Positions 11,501 to 25,191 are shown, counted from the stretch's first letter. The stretch: 64,000 nucleotides of DNA from Chamaea fasciata (GCA_029207755.1 JARCOQ010000012.1:18401740-18465739); one strand, 5' to 3'. Notes: generated from the letters alone by a model not told the origin. A program made the numbers and translations.

Positions 11501-14409
11501 TCAGAGCTGGAAGTACAGGCTGCACATAGTATGCACCTGGTTAATCCACAGAAATCAGCAAAATACAGAGAAAAAGGAGAGTCTGGAAGCCCCCAGCCGC
11601 ACAGCAGCACCAACTCTGGTCTGAAGTTGTACTGCTGATGCCCATCTCTAACAGAAATTATTTAACTTTTGCTGAGAAGCAAAGGATGTTCTGTAAGAAA
11701 TGCAAGATTCCTGCCCAGCTAGTGAGGCACACAGCACTGCAGCTACTCCTTCCCTCACAGAAGTTCATCCCCACCCTCACGCAGTGGGAGCCCCTGCCAG
11801 CTGGTTTTTTCAGGTAGTGGTTTACACAAGAACACCTTTTGGCTGCTGTTTAGTGGAGCAGGCATTCCTGTCAGAACATACATTGGAAGATTTCGTTTAA
11901 AATTTACCTGACACATTACAGATCTTCAGTTACTGTATTTCCATCAGAGGAGTCCTTGTGGGAAGCTAAGGAGAGCTGGTTACCTGCTGGATTTCTCTGG
12001 CTAATGATGTTATCTCCACCAAGTATTGTTTTGCAGACAGCACTGCACACGTGCTGAAGGAGTTAATTGACCAGCAGAGCTGCTCATGTTAAGTGTTTGC
12101 ACTGCCTCTACTTTGTTAAAGAAAGCATAAATCTGTCTAGAAGAGGAATCATTGCTATCATTCAGGAAATTAGCTCAAAGATAGCTTTTTTGTCAGCTGA
12201 ATATATACCTACATCTCTCTCCCCACATACGGATATAAAGGATAAAAATAATCCCTTTTGTGGGTTTTGTCTGTTCCTGCTCTAAATTAACACCTCTGTG
12301 CCTAAAAGGAATGCCTGGCACAGCTGATGAGCTCGCCTGAGCTGGTCCCATCAGCCTCAGGGATGTCACAGCTTTTCCACTGCAGAAGTGCAGTCCTTGC
12401 TGCCCTCTCAATCAATGTGCAATTCCAAATGCAACCCAGATTATAACATTGACTGATGTGTTTTCCTGGTTTTGTTTCAGCAGTTAAATCCTTGCACAAA
12501 TGCAATCTGAAGTACTAAACAGGCTCAACTCTTTCCTGGTCTCTGTGCTCAAGGCCCGGGGAAGAACTCCTTCACGCTTTTTATGACGTGACAGCAGTGT
12601 CACCCTGACTTAAAACTTTAGATAGAAGATGTAAGTACCACTCGTGCAGAAGGTCTTTATCAGTAGCATAAGAAGACTTTCAAAAAGCCTAAAATTCATA
12701 TAACTAAAGACCCTAATTTCCATAAATGTCCCAAGTGGCATAAAAGAAAGGCTTTCTGCTGTATTTAATAAACATCACATGTAGGCACGCTGCCAGCCTT
12801 CACATGGGCCAAGGGACACACAGTAAATCCCTACATCTTCAGTGTTTACTTCATGGCTCCTCTGAAAACAACAGTGGCTAAGTGTGTTGATGGAAATCTT
12901 GCCTGAGGTCGCTGAGCAGTCATTAAACCCTTAGCCTTCTGTTCAATATGAAATGACGTGCTCATTCTGCATTTCTTTCACTGAGCTGCTGTGGAGGAGC
13001 CATGATTCAATTGATATGCCTGGCTCAAGCCCAAAAATGATTGCACTGCACTTTGCTGTAGCAGGCTGTCAGCTCACATTCACAGAGCCATACAGGATGC
13101 AATTGTCTGGTCACTGAAAATAGCTTTGGTGCATATTTAAGCCGTTTCAATGTGGCAATATGAGAATTAATTTTCTCTTCTCCTCCTGGAAATTGATCAT
13201 TTGCACGGCAGTGCTGCTCAGTGTGCACGGAATCGTGGCATCCCACAACATATTAATATTTTAGTTTGTTCTCTCTTATTTTTAGCAGCCAACTGTCCTT
13301 GTGTGAAGCTCCAAACTGCAGCAGGATGCTCAGGCCTGTTGTGTGCACGGTCAAGGACGCCTTGTCATGCAGCTCTCAGCAGGCTGCAGCCTTCTCTATT
13401 ATTAAAGTCATCTCCCAGCCACCACTCTAACACATGTAATCATCAGACACTGGATGTCTTTTCCCACCTGCTCACTGTTTATTAGCCTGTTATCCTGCAA
13501 GTTTTAACAGCAACTTGCGTTTCAGCTGATAAACACCTGGAACTGAGACTCACTACAACAAAGTACAGCGTTTTGTCATCAATTTATTTTGAGTGACTGG
13601 AGCATATTCTGTTTTTCAGTAGGCATTTCTATTTTTAGCATTGGCTTAAGGATCAAGACATTTATAAAGATCAAACTTAATTAAATATCAATATTCTGGC
13701 ATTACAGGCAAGAATCACATTTAATAAACCAAGTGGGTAATAGATTCTATTGCTTTGTCCTTTTTTTTGGAAATGCACAGATTTTCTATAGGAGTTGAAA
13801 TATTAGAATATCAATTTGGAAATGGATTTATGTCAAATTTTATATGCTGAAAAGGTCCGTGGTCCTCAACTGAAACTTTTGCTGCTTTTTTGTGACATAG
13901 TAAAGGCTCAACAAGGTCTATGATTTGTTACCTGTATATACAACAGATTACCTCAATTTCTCTGCTCCTTCAGAGCAGAACGTTTTGCATTTTGGCAAAT
14001 TAATGCAGTGCATGTAGGTATTAAGGGATACATTAATTTTATTATTTCCCCCCTTCCAGTACAGAGAGTGAGAATATGGGTTGTTGAAATCTTCAGCAAT
14101 CGTTAATGTCACAGAATTTTAATTTACTAGGCAGAGAACAAGGGAAATACCAATGTCAGTGGAGGAGCCTTGCAGGCTCTGTCTCACAGGCTTCACCTTC
14201 AGGAACCAGCCTTTCTGAAATTGTGACTTGATTTTGCTTTCCCTCCCCAAGTCACCACATTACACTGGTGATGGTCTCTGCACAAAGGAAAAAAAGAAAA
14301 AGAGAAGAATCCAACTCATAATTACCTTCAAAACTGAAACAAAAGAAGGGTGGAGAGGTCTCTCATGGTTTTGCTCCACGTGTGATTTCTGCCCAATCCT
14401 GCTCTGCGG
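8536..14409. other. Unique non-coding sequence
   Basis: No gene or repeat family is recognised. An open frame of 107 residues at 9842-10165 (plus) has no recognisable domain. A locally GC-rich patch at about 10820-11130 supports an open frame at 10757-11071 that begins with a leucine-rich stretch resembling a signal peptide, but this comes from a T-rich tract and is not convincing. Segments around 12890-13260 and 13640-13760 have mixed composition with TAAT-type cores and could be conserved non-coding DNA, which cannot be tested here. Confidence 0.6.
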
Positions 14410-14806
14410 TTGCCACCACTGAGAAGAGGAAACTTCCCAGGGAGTGCAGATACGGAGCTGGAGCAGCACTTGTGCCCTGCACCCTCTCCTTGCTTGTTCC
14501 TGCAGCAAGGCACGGGGACACATCCCCACCTGCTCACCTTCCCTTCCCTCCTGTGCTCCCTCCCTACAGCCCTGCTGGCCCAGCACCTGATCCTGGCAGA
14601 CCAGGGCAAGTGCAGGGCTGGAATTTCCATCCTCAGCAGCGCTCGGGCCCTGCCCTCTGACAGCTGGAGCCTGGAGCAGCAGGATGAGAACTCCTGGCTC
14701 TCTGCAGGGCTCCTCTCTGCTGCTCACCCAGCAGATGGTTATCACCACTAAACCAGGGGCTGAGCACTGCTTGAGCTGCCTGGGTTTAAACACTGCTAAA
14801 GCCTAG
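14410..14806 (+). other. GC-rich islet with open frames and an exon-like signal
   Basis: This islet is clearly more GC-rich than its AT-rich flanks. On the plus strand a long pyrimidine tract ends in CTACAG at 14574-14579, followed by sequence open in one frame to a TAA at 14749-14751, and TAGGTGAGA at 14804-14812 would serve as a donor. An open frame of 113 residues spans 14410-14751. The opposite strand is also open for 177 residues (14260-14793), which is expected in GC-rich DNA. I do not recognise either product. It could be a non-coding exon, a terminal exon or simply GC-rich non-coding DNA. Confidence 0.15.
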
Positions 14807-15388
14807 GTGAGAAAACAAGGTTCAGAAAACAGGGAATTCCTGATTTGTGTGTTTCACAAAACAGCTTTACTTCTCTATAGCAAAACCAAAGTGGGGGATC
14901 CTACGGTTGTTATTTTCTGTGGAGGTTGTTATGTGCAGTAGAGGTTGGGTTAAACAGTACAGAAATACTAATGAACTGCTCGTTCAGCTTTTGCATTTCT
15001 TTCCAGCCAATTTCAGTGGGGTTTTATTTTTCTTTCTTCAGTCCCTTGCTTACAGATACATACTCTTGTTCCCTCTCTCATGTGGTAAATGTTGTCTGAA
15101 CTTTTAAAATTAATGTGTTTCGCAGGAAAAAAATAGATTGCCTTATGTCTGTAGTCATTCTATGATACAACAAATACTACAAAACTGATGTAAGAGGAAT
15201 TTAAAACCTTAATTCATACTATGTAAATCAAATAATATGATGGCTCTTCTTGAGCAAATCATATTCTCAAGGAAAGAGACTCAATTTTGAACTATTTTTT
15301 AATAGTAATTCTAAAGTTATTCCATAATAGATTATAAAAATTCAGATGCTCAGTATCAAACTATCTTTTGGAATATAAGAGGCGTATG
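14807..15388. other. Non-coding AT-rich sequence
   Basis: No recognisable gene, repeat family or RNA is seen. The only open frames are under 90 residues and have no family resemblance. Base composition returns to AT-rich immediately after the GC-rich islet, and CpG is rare. Confidence 0.6.
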
Positions 15389-15650
15389 ACAGGGAGGATA
15401 TGAAAAGGGTAATTAATTGGTTCATAATTTATTAATTATAGAGCAAGGAGTTGGAAGGAGTGGCTTTGTTTAAAACACCTAGACTTCACTGTAACCACAT
15501 GTTAAAATCTCAGCAAGATTGCTTTTAGGAGGAAATGGGATAAAATCACATCATTAATTAACTTATAATTTATTAATTAAAAAGGAGGTGGAAGAGGCAG
15601 ACTTGTTTAAAACATCTAGACCCCATTGCTAATGAATATTGCAGTCTCAG
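15389..15650. repeat. Two-copy diverged tandem duplication (period about 141 bp)
   Basis: Copy 1 (about 15389-15513) and copy 2 (about 15529-15650) share, in the same order, TAATTAAT, an ATAATTTATTAATTA block (15424 and 15565), GGAGxTGGAAG, GTTTAAAACAxCTAGAC, CxCCATTG-like sequence and a final TCTCAG. Substitutions and small indels separate the copies, so the duplication is not recent. The shared core is AT-rich and non-coding. It could be a local duplication or two adjacent copies of an unrecognised repeat. Confidence 0.75.
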
Positions 15651-18600
15651 ACAATAAAGTCCTTCATTGTGCCCAACATGTAAAGAAAGGACTGCACCAA
15701 TTCCTGCGCACACATCTGAGGGGTTGGGCTGGGGGCTCTTGGCATATCACACTTAGAAACAGTTTTCAGGACTGTGTTTGAATGGCAGAAAGATAGCACA
15801 GCCCAGAAAATGGAGAATGTGCCGTGGTACAGCACAGCCAGACTGTCCTCTCCCTCTGCTGAAATTCCCAGGTTGTGAAAAACTTGTTATGGATACTTGG
15901 TCATTAAGGTATCAACATATTAACTGCCCCAGGAGCCTTTGGGCTGAAAAAACTGGGATGAGTGCTTAAACCCAGATAAAAAAGCACAGCATTTGGTAAT
16001 TAAAGTTGATAATAGGTTGGGTGCAGGTCTGTATCTAGCAAAGCACTTCCATGCATGCTGAGCTTGAAGTAATTAATTAGTTTTGCTTACACGCTTTAAA
16101 AGGAGTCAGGTGAATGACTTCTGTAAGCAGCAGCAGATCTGGAAAACTAAGCTGAGGCTTGCTTTGAAAAGAGATTTCTAAAACAACCTGCAGTTTTGTT
16201 TCTGTGTCCCTCATATTTCAACCTTGTTAGGTCCTACCCGGCAGATAATTAGATAATGCAACACTACATCTGAACATGTGCATTCACTGCTTAAATTCAC
16301 TGCGTGTCCTAAACAAGCCAATAAACAAAAGGTCTCAGGTGCTCAGCAGCACTTTACAGGATAAAGCTAGTAATGGGAAGCAACTACTCATAGGTCCTGC
16401 TTGCTTGGTGATCAATGACAAAAGATGAGGACTCTTCTTTATGTCTACAGTAAAAATCCTCTTGGCTGCAGCCTCCAGATAATCACAAACATCCGTTTTG
16501 TTGGTGTGGACAGGTAAGAAAGTGCCACAGCCCCATCTGAGAGAGCTCTTTGTCATTTCTTTCTCCTGTCTTAGAAAGCAGCGGGAGCATGGCATTGCTG
16601 AGTACAGCAGGAGCCACTCAGAGTAATTTGATCACTTGAGCTCTTCTGTTTGAGTGTGTATTTGGGGGCAGCTGTACAAGCCACAGAGAATGTCCTGTGA
16701 AAAGCAGGGCGCTGTTTAACATGGCTCACGAGCAAAAGGTTCCTGAGTGCTGGAGCATTATTTCACACAAGTGTCACCTGTGCCTCCATACAAGCATCTG
16801 CGCGTGCCAGAGGTGTTGAATACATATTTAATAGACCTGTTCTGTAAACACATCCTAATGGAAACAGTATTTGCCAACAAGGGCAGTCCTGCCCGCGGCT
16901 TTTAGTGGTGGCACTCAATGAGTAAAGTGCCTCTGTGCTTTCCTGTTTGGATCTCATGGCTGCTCTGCAGAGCCTGTGCTCATGTTCACGTTGGTAGAAA
17001 AAGCACTCTGAGGCTTGTTATCATATCCAACTGCAAAGGCAAATGCCACAGTTAACACCTGTCCCAGGGCAGGAAAACCCATCTGTGTACCATCTCAGGG
17101 AGCTTTTCTAAGCTTCACCCCTAACAGAGCAGCTGTAATTATTGAAATAATTAGATTAGACTTCTGTAGAGGCAATCCAAGACACTGGTCGCAGATAAAT
17201 GGGTGATTCAGCCCCATTAAAACGGCTCATCCTAAGCACAGAGAAATGATTGCAGACAAACCACAGCGAGGGCCCCACAGCACCCCTCAAAAAACTTAGA
17301 ACACATCGTACTCAGGGCCTCAGCTGGGCTAACTGGAAGAAACAGCCCTAGTTTCATTCACACATTCAGTTCTTTTACTTTTTTTTTCAGTGTAGTCTGA
17401 ACCAAACTCCCCAGCCCTAACAAAACACTCCTGAAATCTGGCTTCCTTCCAGTGTAATTGCCGAGGCATTTGTATTTGTGATGAAGCACAGCTTTATATC
17501 AAGCTTGACTTTCTCATGGAGATTCATTTCCACAGTCTTTTATTTCCCATTGACTGTAACAACTCAGAGCCACCACACCTCCTGGTATTGCATGATGAAG
17601 TTGCAGAGCTTTGCAGCAGGAGCTGAAGGAAACAGCATCACCAATGCACGTCAGTGCAGCGCCATCAGCACCACTCCTAGTGAACAGCTGGGTCTTAAAG
17701 TTCCTCTCGTCTACAAAACTGTGAGACAAACTCTTCTACTGCATAAATCACATTGGTGATTATGGTGATCAAGGGCTGAGCATGCAGGCAAGTGCTGTTT
17801 TAGGAACTCTGCCTCGGAACAGCCAAGTTAAAGCCACTGTTATAAGAAATCCTCACTCTTCAGAAAGCCCAAACATGTGGCAATAATACCTGTTAAAATA
17901 ATATGTTTCTTTCAAAGCTAAAGGAAGCGGAAAACTTAAAGAAAGTACACTTTCAAAAACATTTAAATATTTGCATATTTGCTGATCTAAAGGAAGAAAG
18001 GATCCAGGTTGCCTGAGAAATGGATTATTCCGAAGAATAACGTAAAATTCTTTCCCACTAGGTGCTGCGTGTGGTAACAGGGGAATTCGACCCTGTGTTT
18101 AATTTCCCCAGACAGCTGTGCAGACCCAAACAATGTCAAAGACACTGCTTCAAGGAGTGCTACATCAGACACACGTGGCAATTTGCTAAACCAAGTCTCT
18201 CTGCTAGTTTTCCACAGCAACCTGATCCTTCCCTTTGATTTTTTATGAAAGTATAACACAGGTACAGCGAGGCAAGAAAGGGTTAAGAAGAAAATGTGGT
18301 CTTCATACTTTTCTGATTTTGTGAGCATGAATCTCTTTCATGGAACAGCTGTCAAGTCAGCCAACGAAACAGGTCTGCTTAGGTCTCCTGACAATACCAA
18401 CTGCTGTTGTTCATGTATCCTCAGTGACAGCAGCAAGATGAAAATCGAAATGAATCGCTCTACAAATGAGACACTTTTCTGCTTTGACTTTCCAAATGTG
18501 ACAGTGTTGTTTGTTTTTTTTTTTTCAGTCAGCAACATTTAGAGATGTTAGAAGGCTCTGGTGGCAGGAAGTTGCTCAGGGGACAGTTTCAAAAATTTAA

Positions 18601-20109
18601 AAATAAAAGGGGGGAGAAATCTGCATAACAGTTGCTTGCATAATAATGTTTGAATTCCTGTTCATTAGCACTGCTGCCACAAACCTGAACAGCAAAATAT
18701 TCCTAACCAAACAAACGACTGCAGGCTATGAACATTTCATATTTCACTACAGAGTATTTATTCACTATCCTTACTGTGCTAGGGGTGCAAAATGCAGGTT
18801 CTGGCCACAGAAGCCACTGCTCAGCCCCAGCTCCCGTGGAGGGGCTGCAAAGCACAGATCCATTCCCTTCTGTCCTCTGCTTAGCAGAAGAGTGTCAACA
18901 GATCACGAACGACAGAGAAAAAGAGATTGTTAAAAGTGTTCTACTTCGATAGGAGTTTGAAATAGGAACATTGGCCCTCCTATGCAAAGAGCTGAAAACA
19001 CCCTCCAAACAAGCAGCTGCAGTATATGTGAAATAATATTTCTCCCCAGCTTGTACCAGAAGAACCTAAGGCACAAGGTATGCACTGAAACCCATCAGTT
19101 CTCTCTTGTTCTCTGCCATATGCAGCAAGAAACTAAAGCTAAACTTGTAAAAGACTGATTTTTTAAGTCGCATTAAAACTCATGAGCCATATTGTAACAA
19201 ACACTGAAATATATTTTTGCACATCCCAATGAAATTACCTTCCTTTTAAAATACATCTTCATTGTGTCATTCTCCTCCTAATGTAACACCAACACAGTAC
19301 CTATTACAAGAAGCACAATCCAGCTTTTAGATTTCCCAAAAATTTCAAAAATTGAAAAAACAAAATGCTATCCCCCCTCCCCCCAAAAAACCCAAAATAA
19401 CAAAAAAACAGCCCAAAAATGGAGAAGGCTTTTAAAAATGCATTATGTATTTAAGTTCATTTGGCTTCAAAAGGACCTTACAGACTTCTCTCCATGGTGG
19501 TTACAGAAATGCCTCTTCCAGCAGATCAGCTCAGGCAGTGCTGCAGCAACACAAAGACAAATGTCTCTCACATCAGGATGGTTTTGGAGTGTACTCAGGG
19601 ATTTCGCGTGTAACTGGCTCAGTTACATAGTGAAATCCCAAATCTCTAGAAACTTTTAGAAGTTTTCTGTAAATCCATGGAGTGAAAAATCTGTTCTTAG
19701 TCCATGAATATTTCTCCAAAGCCCATCCTTGTCAAACAATCAACTTTAAAACTTCCTGTTCTGTCAAGCAAAATTTGTTTTAGGGAACAGCCTCTTAAAA
19801 TCCCTGGGTTTGCAGGTGCCAGCTGTGAGACATCCACAGAGCCCAATTCTGTTTTAATAATTAATATCAGTACTATGTGCTAACAACACTTCCAATCTGA
19901 GAGGCTCAAAGTGATTTGCAAATACTAATTAAACCTCCAAACATGCTGTGAGTGTTCCCACGTTACCCATGAAGGAAGAAAAGTCAGTCATCTGGTCACT
20001 TTATACAGAAAACCTGTGGGATTTGTCAAGAAAGAGTGTCAAGAACCCAACAATTCCAGTTTTGTACTGCCAGCACAAAGCCATCTTGGGTTCCTGGAGT
20101 TTTGTGATT
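15651..20109. other. Unique non-coding sequence with a C/A-rich tract
   Basis: No exon or transposon is recognised. All open frames are below 115 residues and none has a known domain. A low-complexity tract at about 19336-19421 consists mainly of C runs and A runs on the plus strand. Around 17130-17260 there are several ATTA/TAAT cores in otherwise mixed sequence, which is at most a hint of regulatory DNA. Confidence 0.6.
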
Positions 20110-20144
20110 CTTTTTTCTTTTTTTTTTTCTTTTTTTTTTTTTTT
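20110..20144. repeat. Interrupted poly(T) tract
   Basis: A T tract broken by two single C residues. There is no plausible polyadenylation signal on the minus strand beside it and no adjacent gene-like sequence, so a processed pseudogene is not supported. Confidence 0.85.
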
Positions 20145-23100
20145 GGTACTATTTTCAGATTAAACAATATTTTCTTGAACCGTATGGGTAGTTAAAGGCA
20201 GAAATTCTCCATCATGAACTGATTGTTTATGATAACCAGATTAGTTTGCATCTGGTCTTCTCTGAAGCTGAGGAATAAGTGAAGATGAGCACCATGTCAC
20301 TGCAGTTACTAGCACTGCCTTGTGAGATCTTGTCGTTTAGCTGCTAAATTTAGAACTATTCTTTAAAACTCTACATGCTCAAAATGTCTTGTTGGGCTTC
20401 TTTTGAAACTCTTTTTTTGTTTTCCCCAGAAATAAAGTGATACAGCAGATTTTAAAAAATAGCTGGGGAAGGGGAAGAGGCAGTTTTTTTGTTTGTTTTT
20501 AAACTATTGGAATCAGGTGCGTGTTCTGCTGAACAAGGGGCTTCATTGCTAGTAAAGGGACAGTGCTGGGGACAGAGATTTACTTTTTGATCTCCTTGTT
20601 GAAAGATACTGACACATGACCCTCTGCTCTCACTGAAGACAATTTCTTTGCCTCTCTAAGTCAAAGACCAAACTTAAGACACAGAAAAACTCAGATCAGA
20701 AACTAACAGAATAGTCAATTATTCAAATTCTTCATCAGGTGACTGATAGTGCTGATAGCATGCTTGCTCTTCATTTCAATCCTGATGCTTGTGCACCCCA
20801 AACCTCCCTCAGTCCATCTGTGGAGGATGCCAAAACCCAGAAATATGAAGTATTTTGTTTAGGCACTCTGAATTCATGTACAAACAAGCATGAGGTAGCT
20901 CAATTAACAGGGCTGCACTCCCAAAGTTGTAACAAGCAATCCTGAAGTGCAGGCAAAGGCTTTCAGTGCTGATCAATCATTTCCCATCCCTTCCCAAAGA
21001 AAACAGAGCAGGTGCCACCTGGCACAGGGCCAGCATTCCCAGCTGTGAAATTCAATAAGACGTTGGTTGATAAGTAATGCAACAGAATTTAATTCTGGGA
21101 TTTTTGGCATCACGAAGCCGAAGGCAGAAGAGCAAGTAGGAACTTCCTTGGCTGTTAGCAACAGAATGTTGCCCTCCTCCATTGCAAACCCTGCCACAGG
21201 GACAGGCCTGTCAAATGAACATGTAAACCACTACAGATTTCAACCTATTGATATCAGGCCATTGCTTCCCCCTTCTGATATTTTCTATGTACCTTCTTCT
21301 CCTTTCTAATCCTTCCAGAGAAATAGCCTCTATGTTTTTTTAAGCCTCCAATATTCCCCACCAGTGCATCTGGTCCTTTTCCATTTGACCACTCCATGTC
21401 AAAAGCAGCCCCAGCCTTGGAATATCTCTGTACTCCCCCGACAGCTAGAGCAGCTGGGCCAGAAATTATAAATTACTCTATTGTGCCCCAAAACTGGCAG
21501 CTCAGGCTGCTTGCTGATGCATGAATCTAGAGAGAATGTTCCTGTCTTGGCCATCCATGTGCCAGCCTGGAGCTGAGGTGAAAGAGCAAGCCTGGCCAGA
21601 GCCAGTCTTTTACTGTTTAGACATGCCAAAGAGACCACCCCAAGGACATCAGGTTTGCCAGCTTGCCCTACTCTAGGATATCAGTAGGTTTTTTCATAGC
21701 ATTTTAAATGTATAAAGAAGCTGCTCTGGCACAACTGAGCTGGGGTTGGGGCTGCAAAAAGCAAGAAATTTTCACATCTGTCAGATTAATTTAAATGAGG
21801 TTGGTTAGTCAGAGCAGTTCAGTGGTTTGGAAAGTAAAAATAAGTCCTCAAGAGATGGGTGATGCCTCGGGGAAATTGATGATAAACAGACTTACCAGCA
21901 GGCTACGCAATTTACTGCAGCATATTAATCCAGGAGTGTGAAAGCCATGTGTGTATCTGTGTGTCTGTAATTTGTATGTGCACACACACATTCACAAATC
22001 AAACCCTAGAGAAAGAGCAAGGGGTCTTTTGTCCCTTAAGTCATTGGAGCTGAATGGATTTAAGCAGCAGGTTGATCAATTATAGCCTCCTTTGTTTGCT
22101 CAGGTGCCACCACACAGACTTGTGGCAGAGTCTTGGGCAGGGGTGAGGGCAGTGCCATGGCCTGGCCCTATCCACAGACAGCCAAAAACAGACAAGAACT
22201 GATATTCACTACCCTGAATTTCCTGCTCTGTCCTCCTTTGGTCATTGAAGGAATCCTTCTTGCTACAGTGAACCTATTAAGTCAATCCTGCCTTAACAGT
22301 TTTCCCATCACCCTAATATCTTGACCTAGGTAAATATTTGAAGAATCCATACAATAAATATCACATTTTATGTTGTATTTAGTTACAATATTTGACCTAC
22401 ACCAGAAAAATGTAACACTGACTTTTTCCAGCATTTGAGGGTATGCTTTGGAAGCCCAGGAAAATCAGGATGATTTCCTTTTCTTTCTACCTGAGCATTT
22501 CTTTTTCAGCCCAAGCTCTCGTTTGCCTGGCTTTTCTGGATGTAGCACCATAAAGAAGCACATATTTCCAGGATTATAGAAAGTGGGTTCACTGCAGAGT
22601 TCAAGCATCAGCTGTTGATCTTTGTTCCTGTACTTTGTCATAGTATTACTGCAGTCCCTAAATAACACAGGACTGAATTGCCAAACTAAAAACACATCAT
22701 TTGTACAGATTCTCTGTGACAAAAATAGTAGGACCCAAATGATCGGGTAATTCAGCTTGTAATACTGCACAGAGTAGATCAAGCACCAGATTGTAATCTT
22801 TTTTAAACCAGTATGAGTAACCAGATATAAACTGGTCTAACAGGGATCACAACCTGCCCCGCAGAGTGCACACAGCTGTCCCTGCTCATTTTCTCTGCAC
22901 CAAGGGTGAGGCAGGATCCTCAGGCAGTGTGTGGTGCTGGGGAAGGTCTCACCAGAGCCACAGCCTGGCTGTTGGACAGCTCCAAAGGGGCCTTGCCTCA
23001 CATCATCTGAGTCTCTGACAAGGGCTAAAATTGCCCAGAAAGAATTAAGTTTGAAATACTTAGGAAATGTGGATGCAAATTTTGTATGTTACAGAGAATC

Positions 23101-23347
23101 AAACATTACCCAGAGTAAGTGGATCCTGTGTTATTTGGAAGTAAAATGCACATGAAGGTCGCACTGGTCACTATATGGTGGCAGTCACATTTTCTAAAGC
23201 CATCCTGACATTCCATTGTATCCTGGGCAATCCCAGCCTCTGTCCCCAGTGCAGGTGGAACCTCACTTCATAGGAGAGATTCCCATCCTACTTTCATTAA
23301 AGATACATGAAAGATTTAGCAAATTCAGAGATTTTCCTGAAAACGTG
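20145..23347. other. Unique non-coding sequence
   Basis: No gene or repeat family is recognised. A minus-strand open frame of 105 residues at 22465-22782 has no family resemblance. An imperfect GT/AC stretch at 21947-21991 has arms ATGTGTGT and ACACACAT and could fold into a weak hairpin; it is probably a decayed dinucleotide repeat. Confidence 0.6.
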
Positions 23348-23409
23348 GTCCTGTGATTTATTTCAGGTATGGTTTTTGGTCCTGTGATTAATTTCAGGTA
23401 TGATTTCAC
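23348..23409. repeat. 31-bp tandem duplication
   Basis: Two adjacent units begin with GGTCCTGTGATT and continue through ATTTCAGGTATG. The start-to-start distance is 31 bp (23348 and 23379), with only a few mismatches between units. It is too short to carry information beyond marking a small slippage or duplication event. Confidence 0.85.
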
Positions 23410-25191
23410 TTTTAAAATGAAAGCAATAATGGTTTAGACAGAATATATAGTGCAAAAAGTTTCTGACAGTGCAAGAAGGGAGCTTTGATTATATAGAAGA
23501 TCAGGAGTCATTACTTTTTTTGTTGTTGTTGTTATTCTGATTTGATTTTGCTATTGATTTTCTTTGTTTCTGACAAAGACCATGTAAACTGAGTCGTAGT
23601 ACAAAACCTCTAAATAAGCTCCTGCCTGCAAGTGCTGGAATACATCTTGCTCATAGTCCCTACCTCCTTCACTAGGGAAATTTTTCTGTGAGTAGTTGTT
23701 TAGAGAGTTGTTCTGGCAGGAGCTGACTTTCGGCCGTGTGCTGCATGCAACCTTTTCACACAATAAATTTAAGAGAAGGTAACCTCATTATGCAATTGTT
23801 CTTGTGAACATTAGGAAAGCTATTAAAATTTGATGTGATCATTTATCACAAGCATAGTTATTACAAATGCTAATACAACAGATGTGATTATAGTTTACAA
23901 GTCAGTGCTACATGGGGGGATGAGATGTTGGCAATTGTTTGTCACACTCGGCTTAGAATTAATTTTTATTAAATAATATTGTAAACGCATCATTTTGGTT
24001 TTTCCACTGTGCTCCCAGATGGATGTTTGTCTTCTAGTAGCTCACTGTTTAAGTTCTCTTAATAGTTGTAACTTAAAATATTAAAATGGGTAAACTACTA
24101 AATAATGCCAAATATCTGACATGCTCCACATGTCAAACCCAGTTTGAAACAAAGAATTGGTTGTGCATTTTTCAGACTGCAGGACACGTTGTACAAAGTT
24201 AATCAACTTTATAACAAAATGTTCCTTCTGGCTTGATGCTAGAAAATATTGCTTCTGAAAGGGGATTATTTATTTATTCATAACAAAAACCCAACAGTCC
24301 TACCATATGGTTTCATGTCAGATCTGCAATGTCAGTCAGGCATGCTCTGTTAGCTAAGACATTTGCCTGCCCTGTGTCATCTATAAAAATCTCTGTGTTC
24401 TGTGTTCGCCTTTTGGACCACTTCTTTCAGACATATGTATTTGTTAAAATCCAAATGCTGCACAAATCAATAGTAAGTGAGACTTTGTGCAAACAGGAAC
24501 AGAAGATGGGGTGTCTGAGCATCAGCCTGGGACACATGATGGACAGTTAATAATTTCCTACCTGGTGATCTATAGATAGGCTTGTTTTTGCTTTCACTTT
24601 AATACCAGGTTATATGCAGATGGCATCAGAAATACCTCTTCTACATTCATTTATATTGACTCCTGCACTCAGCTGATCTAATAGCCTTATTCATCAGATA
24701 CTATCAAAAACATGCAGCTAAAGAACAGTACTTCAAGAATTACCAGAATTCCTTTCTAAGGTCCTAATGTTACCTTTAATTAACTATAGAGCAGAAACAT
24801 TATCATGATCAAGTGTAGACTAATCCATTAATTTAGGGTTTTGAATCCTTGGTGGTACCTGTAACTCCAGCATTTTCCTACCCTACGTCTTCTACCTGGT
24901 TTCCAAAAAAAAGTTGCAATGTGCAATAGCAGAGGTTCTTGAATGCTGCCCTTAAAATGAGGATAGGGATGAGCCCAGATACCAAGCAGATGGAAAATTA
25001 AATTTAAGGGCATATGAAAATACCCCTGCCTTTGAGTTGCTAGGATAAAATGGAACAGTTCCTCTCAGTATGGGGCTGTCTTTGAGAGAGCTGAATTCAT
25101 TGCACTGCTTAATCCAAGGAGAGGAGAAACACAGCAATTTGTCAAAAGCATAAAACAGTATTTTCATCCCGCTGCTCTCCACTCACACAGG
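23410..25191. other. Unique AT-rich non-coding sequence
   Basis: No exon or transposon is recognised. Between about 23780 and 24010 the sequence holds several ATTA/TAAT cores and low-complexity-free AT-rich DNA of the sort seen in conserved non-coding elements, but conservation is untested. A short GTT trinucleotide run occurs at about 23520-23533. Confidence 0.55.

Noticed and set aside
14260..14793. 177-residue minus-strand open frame as a gene
   Set aside because: It covers a GC-rich islet that is open on both strands and ends in a lysine-codon run on the opposite strand (F-rich C-terminus); no domain is recognisable.
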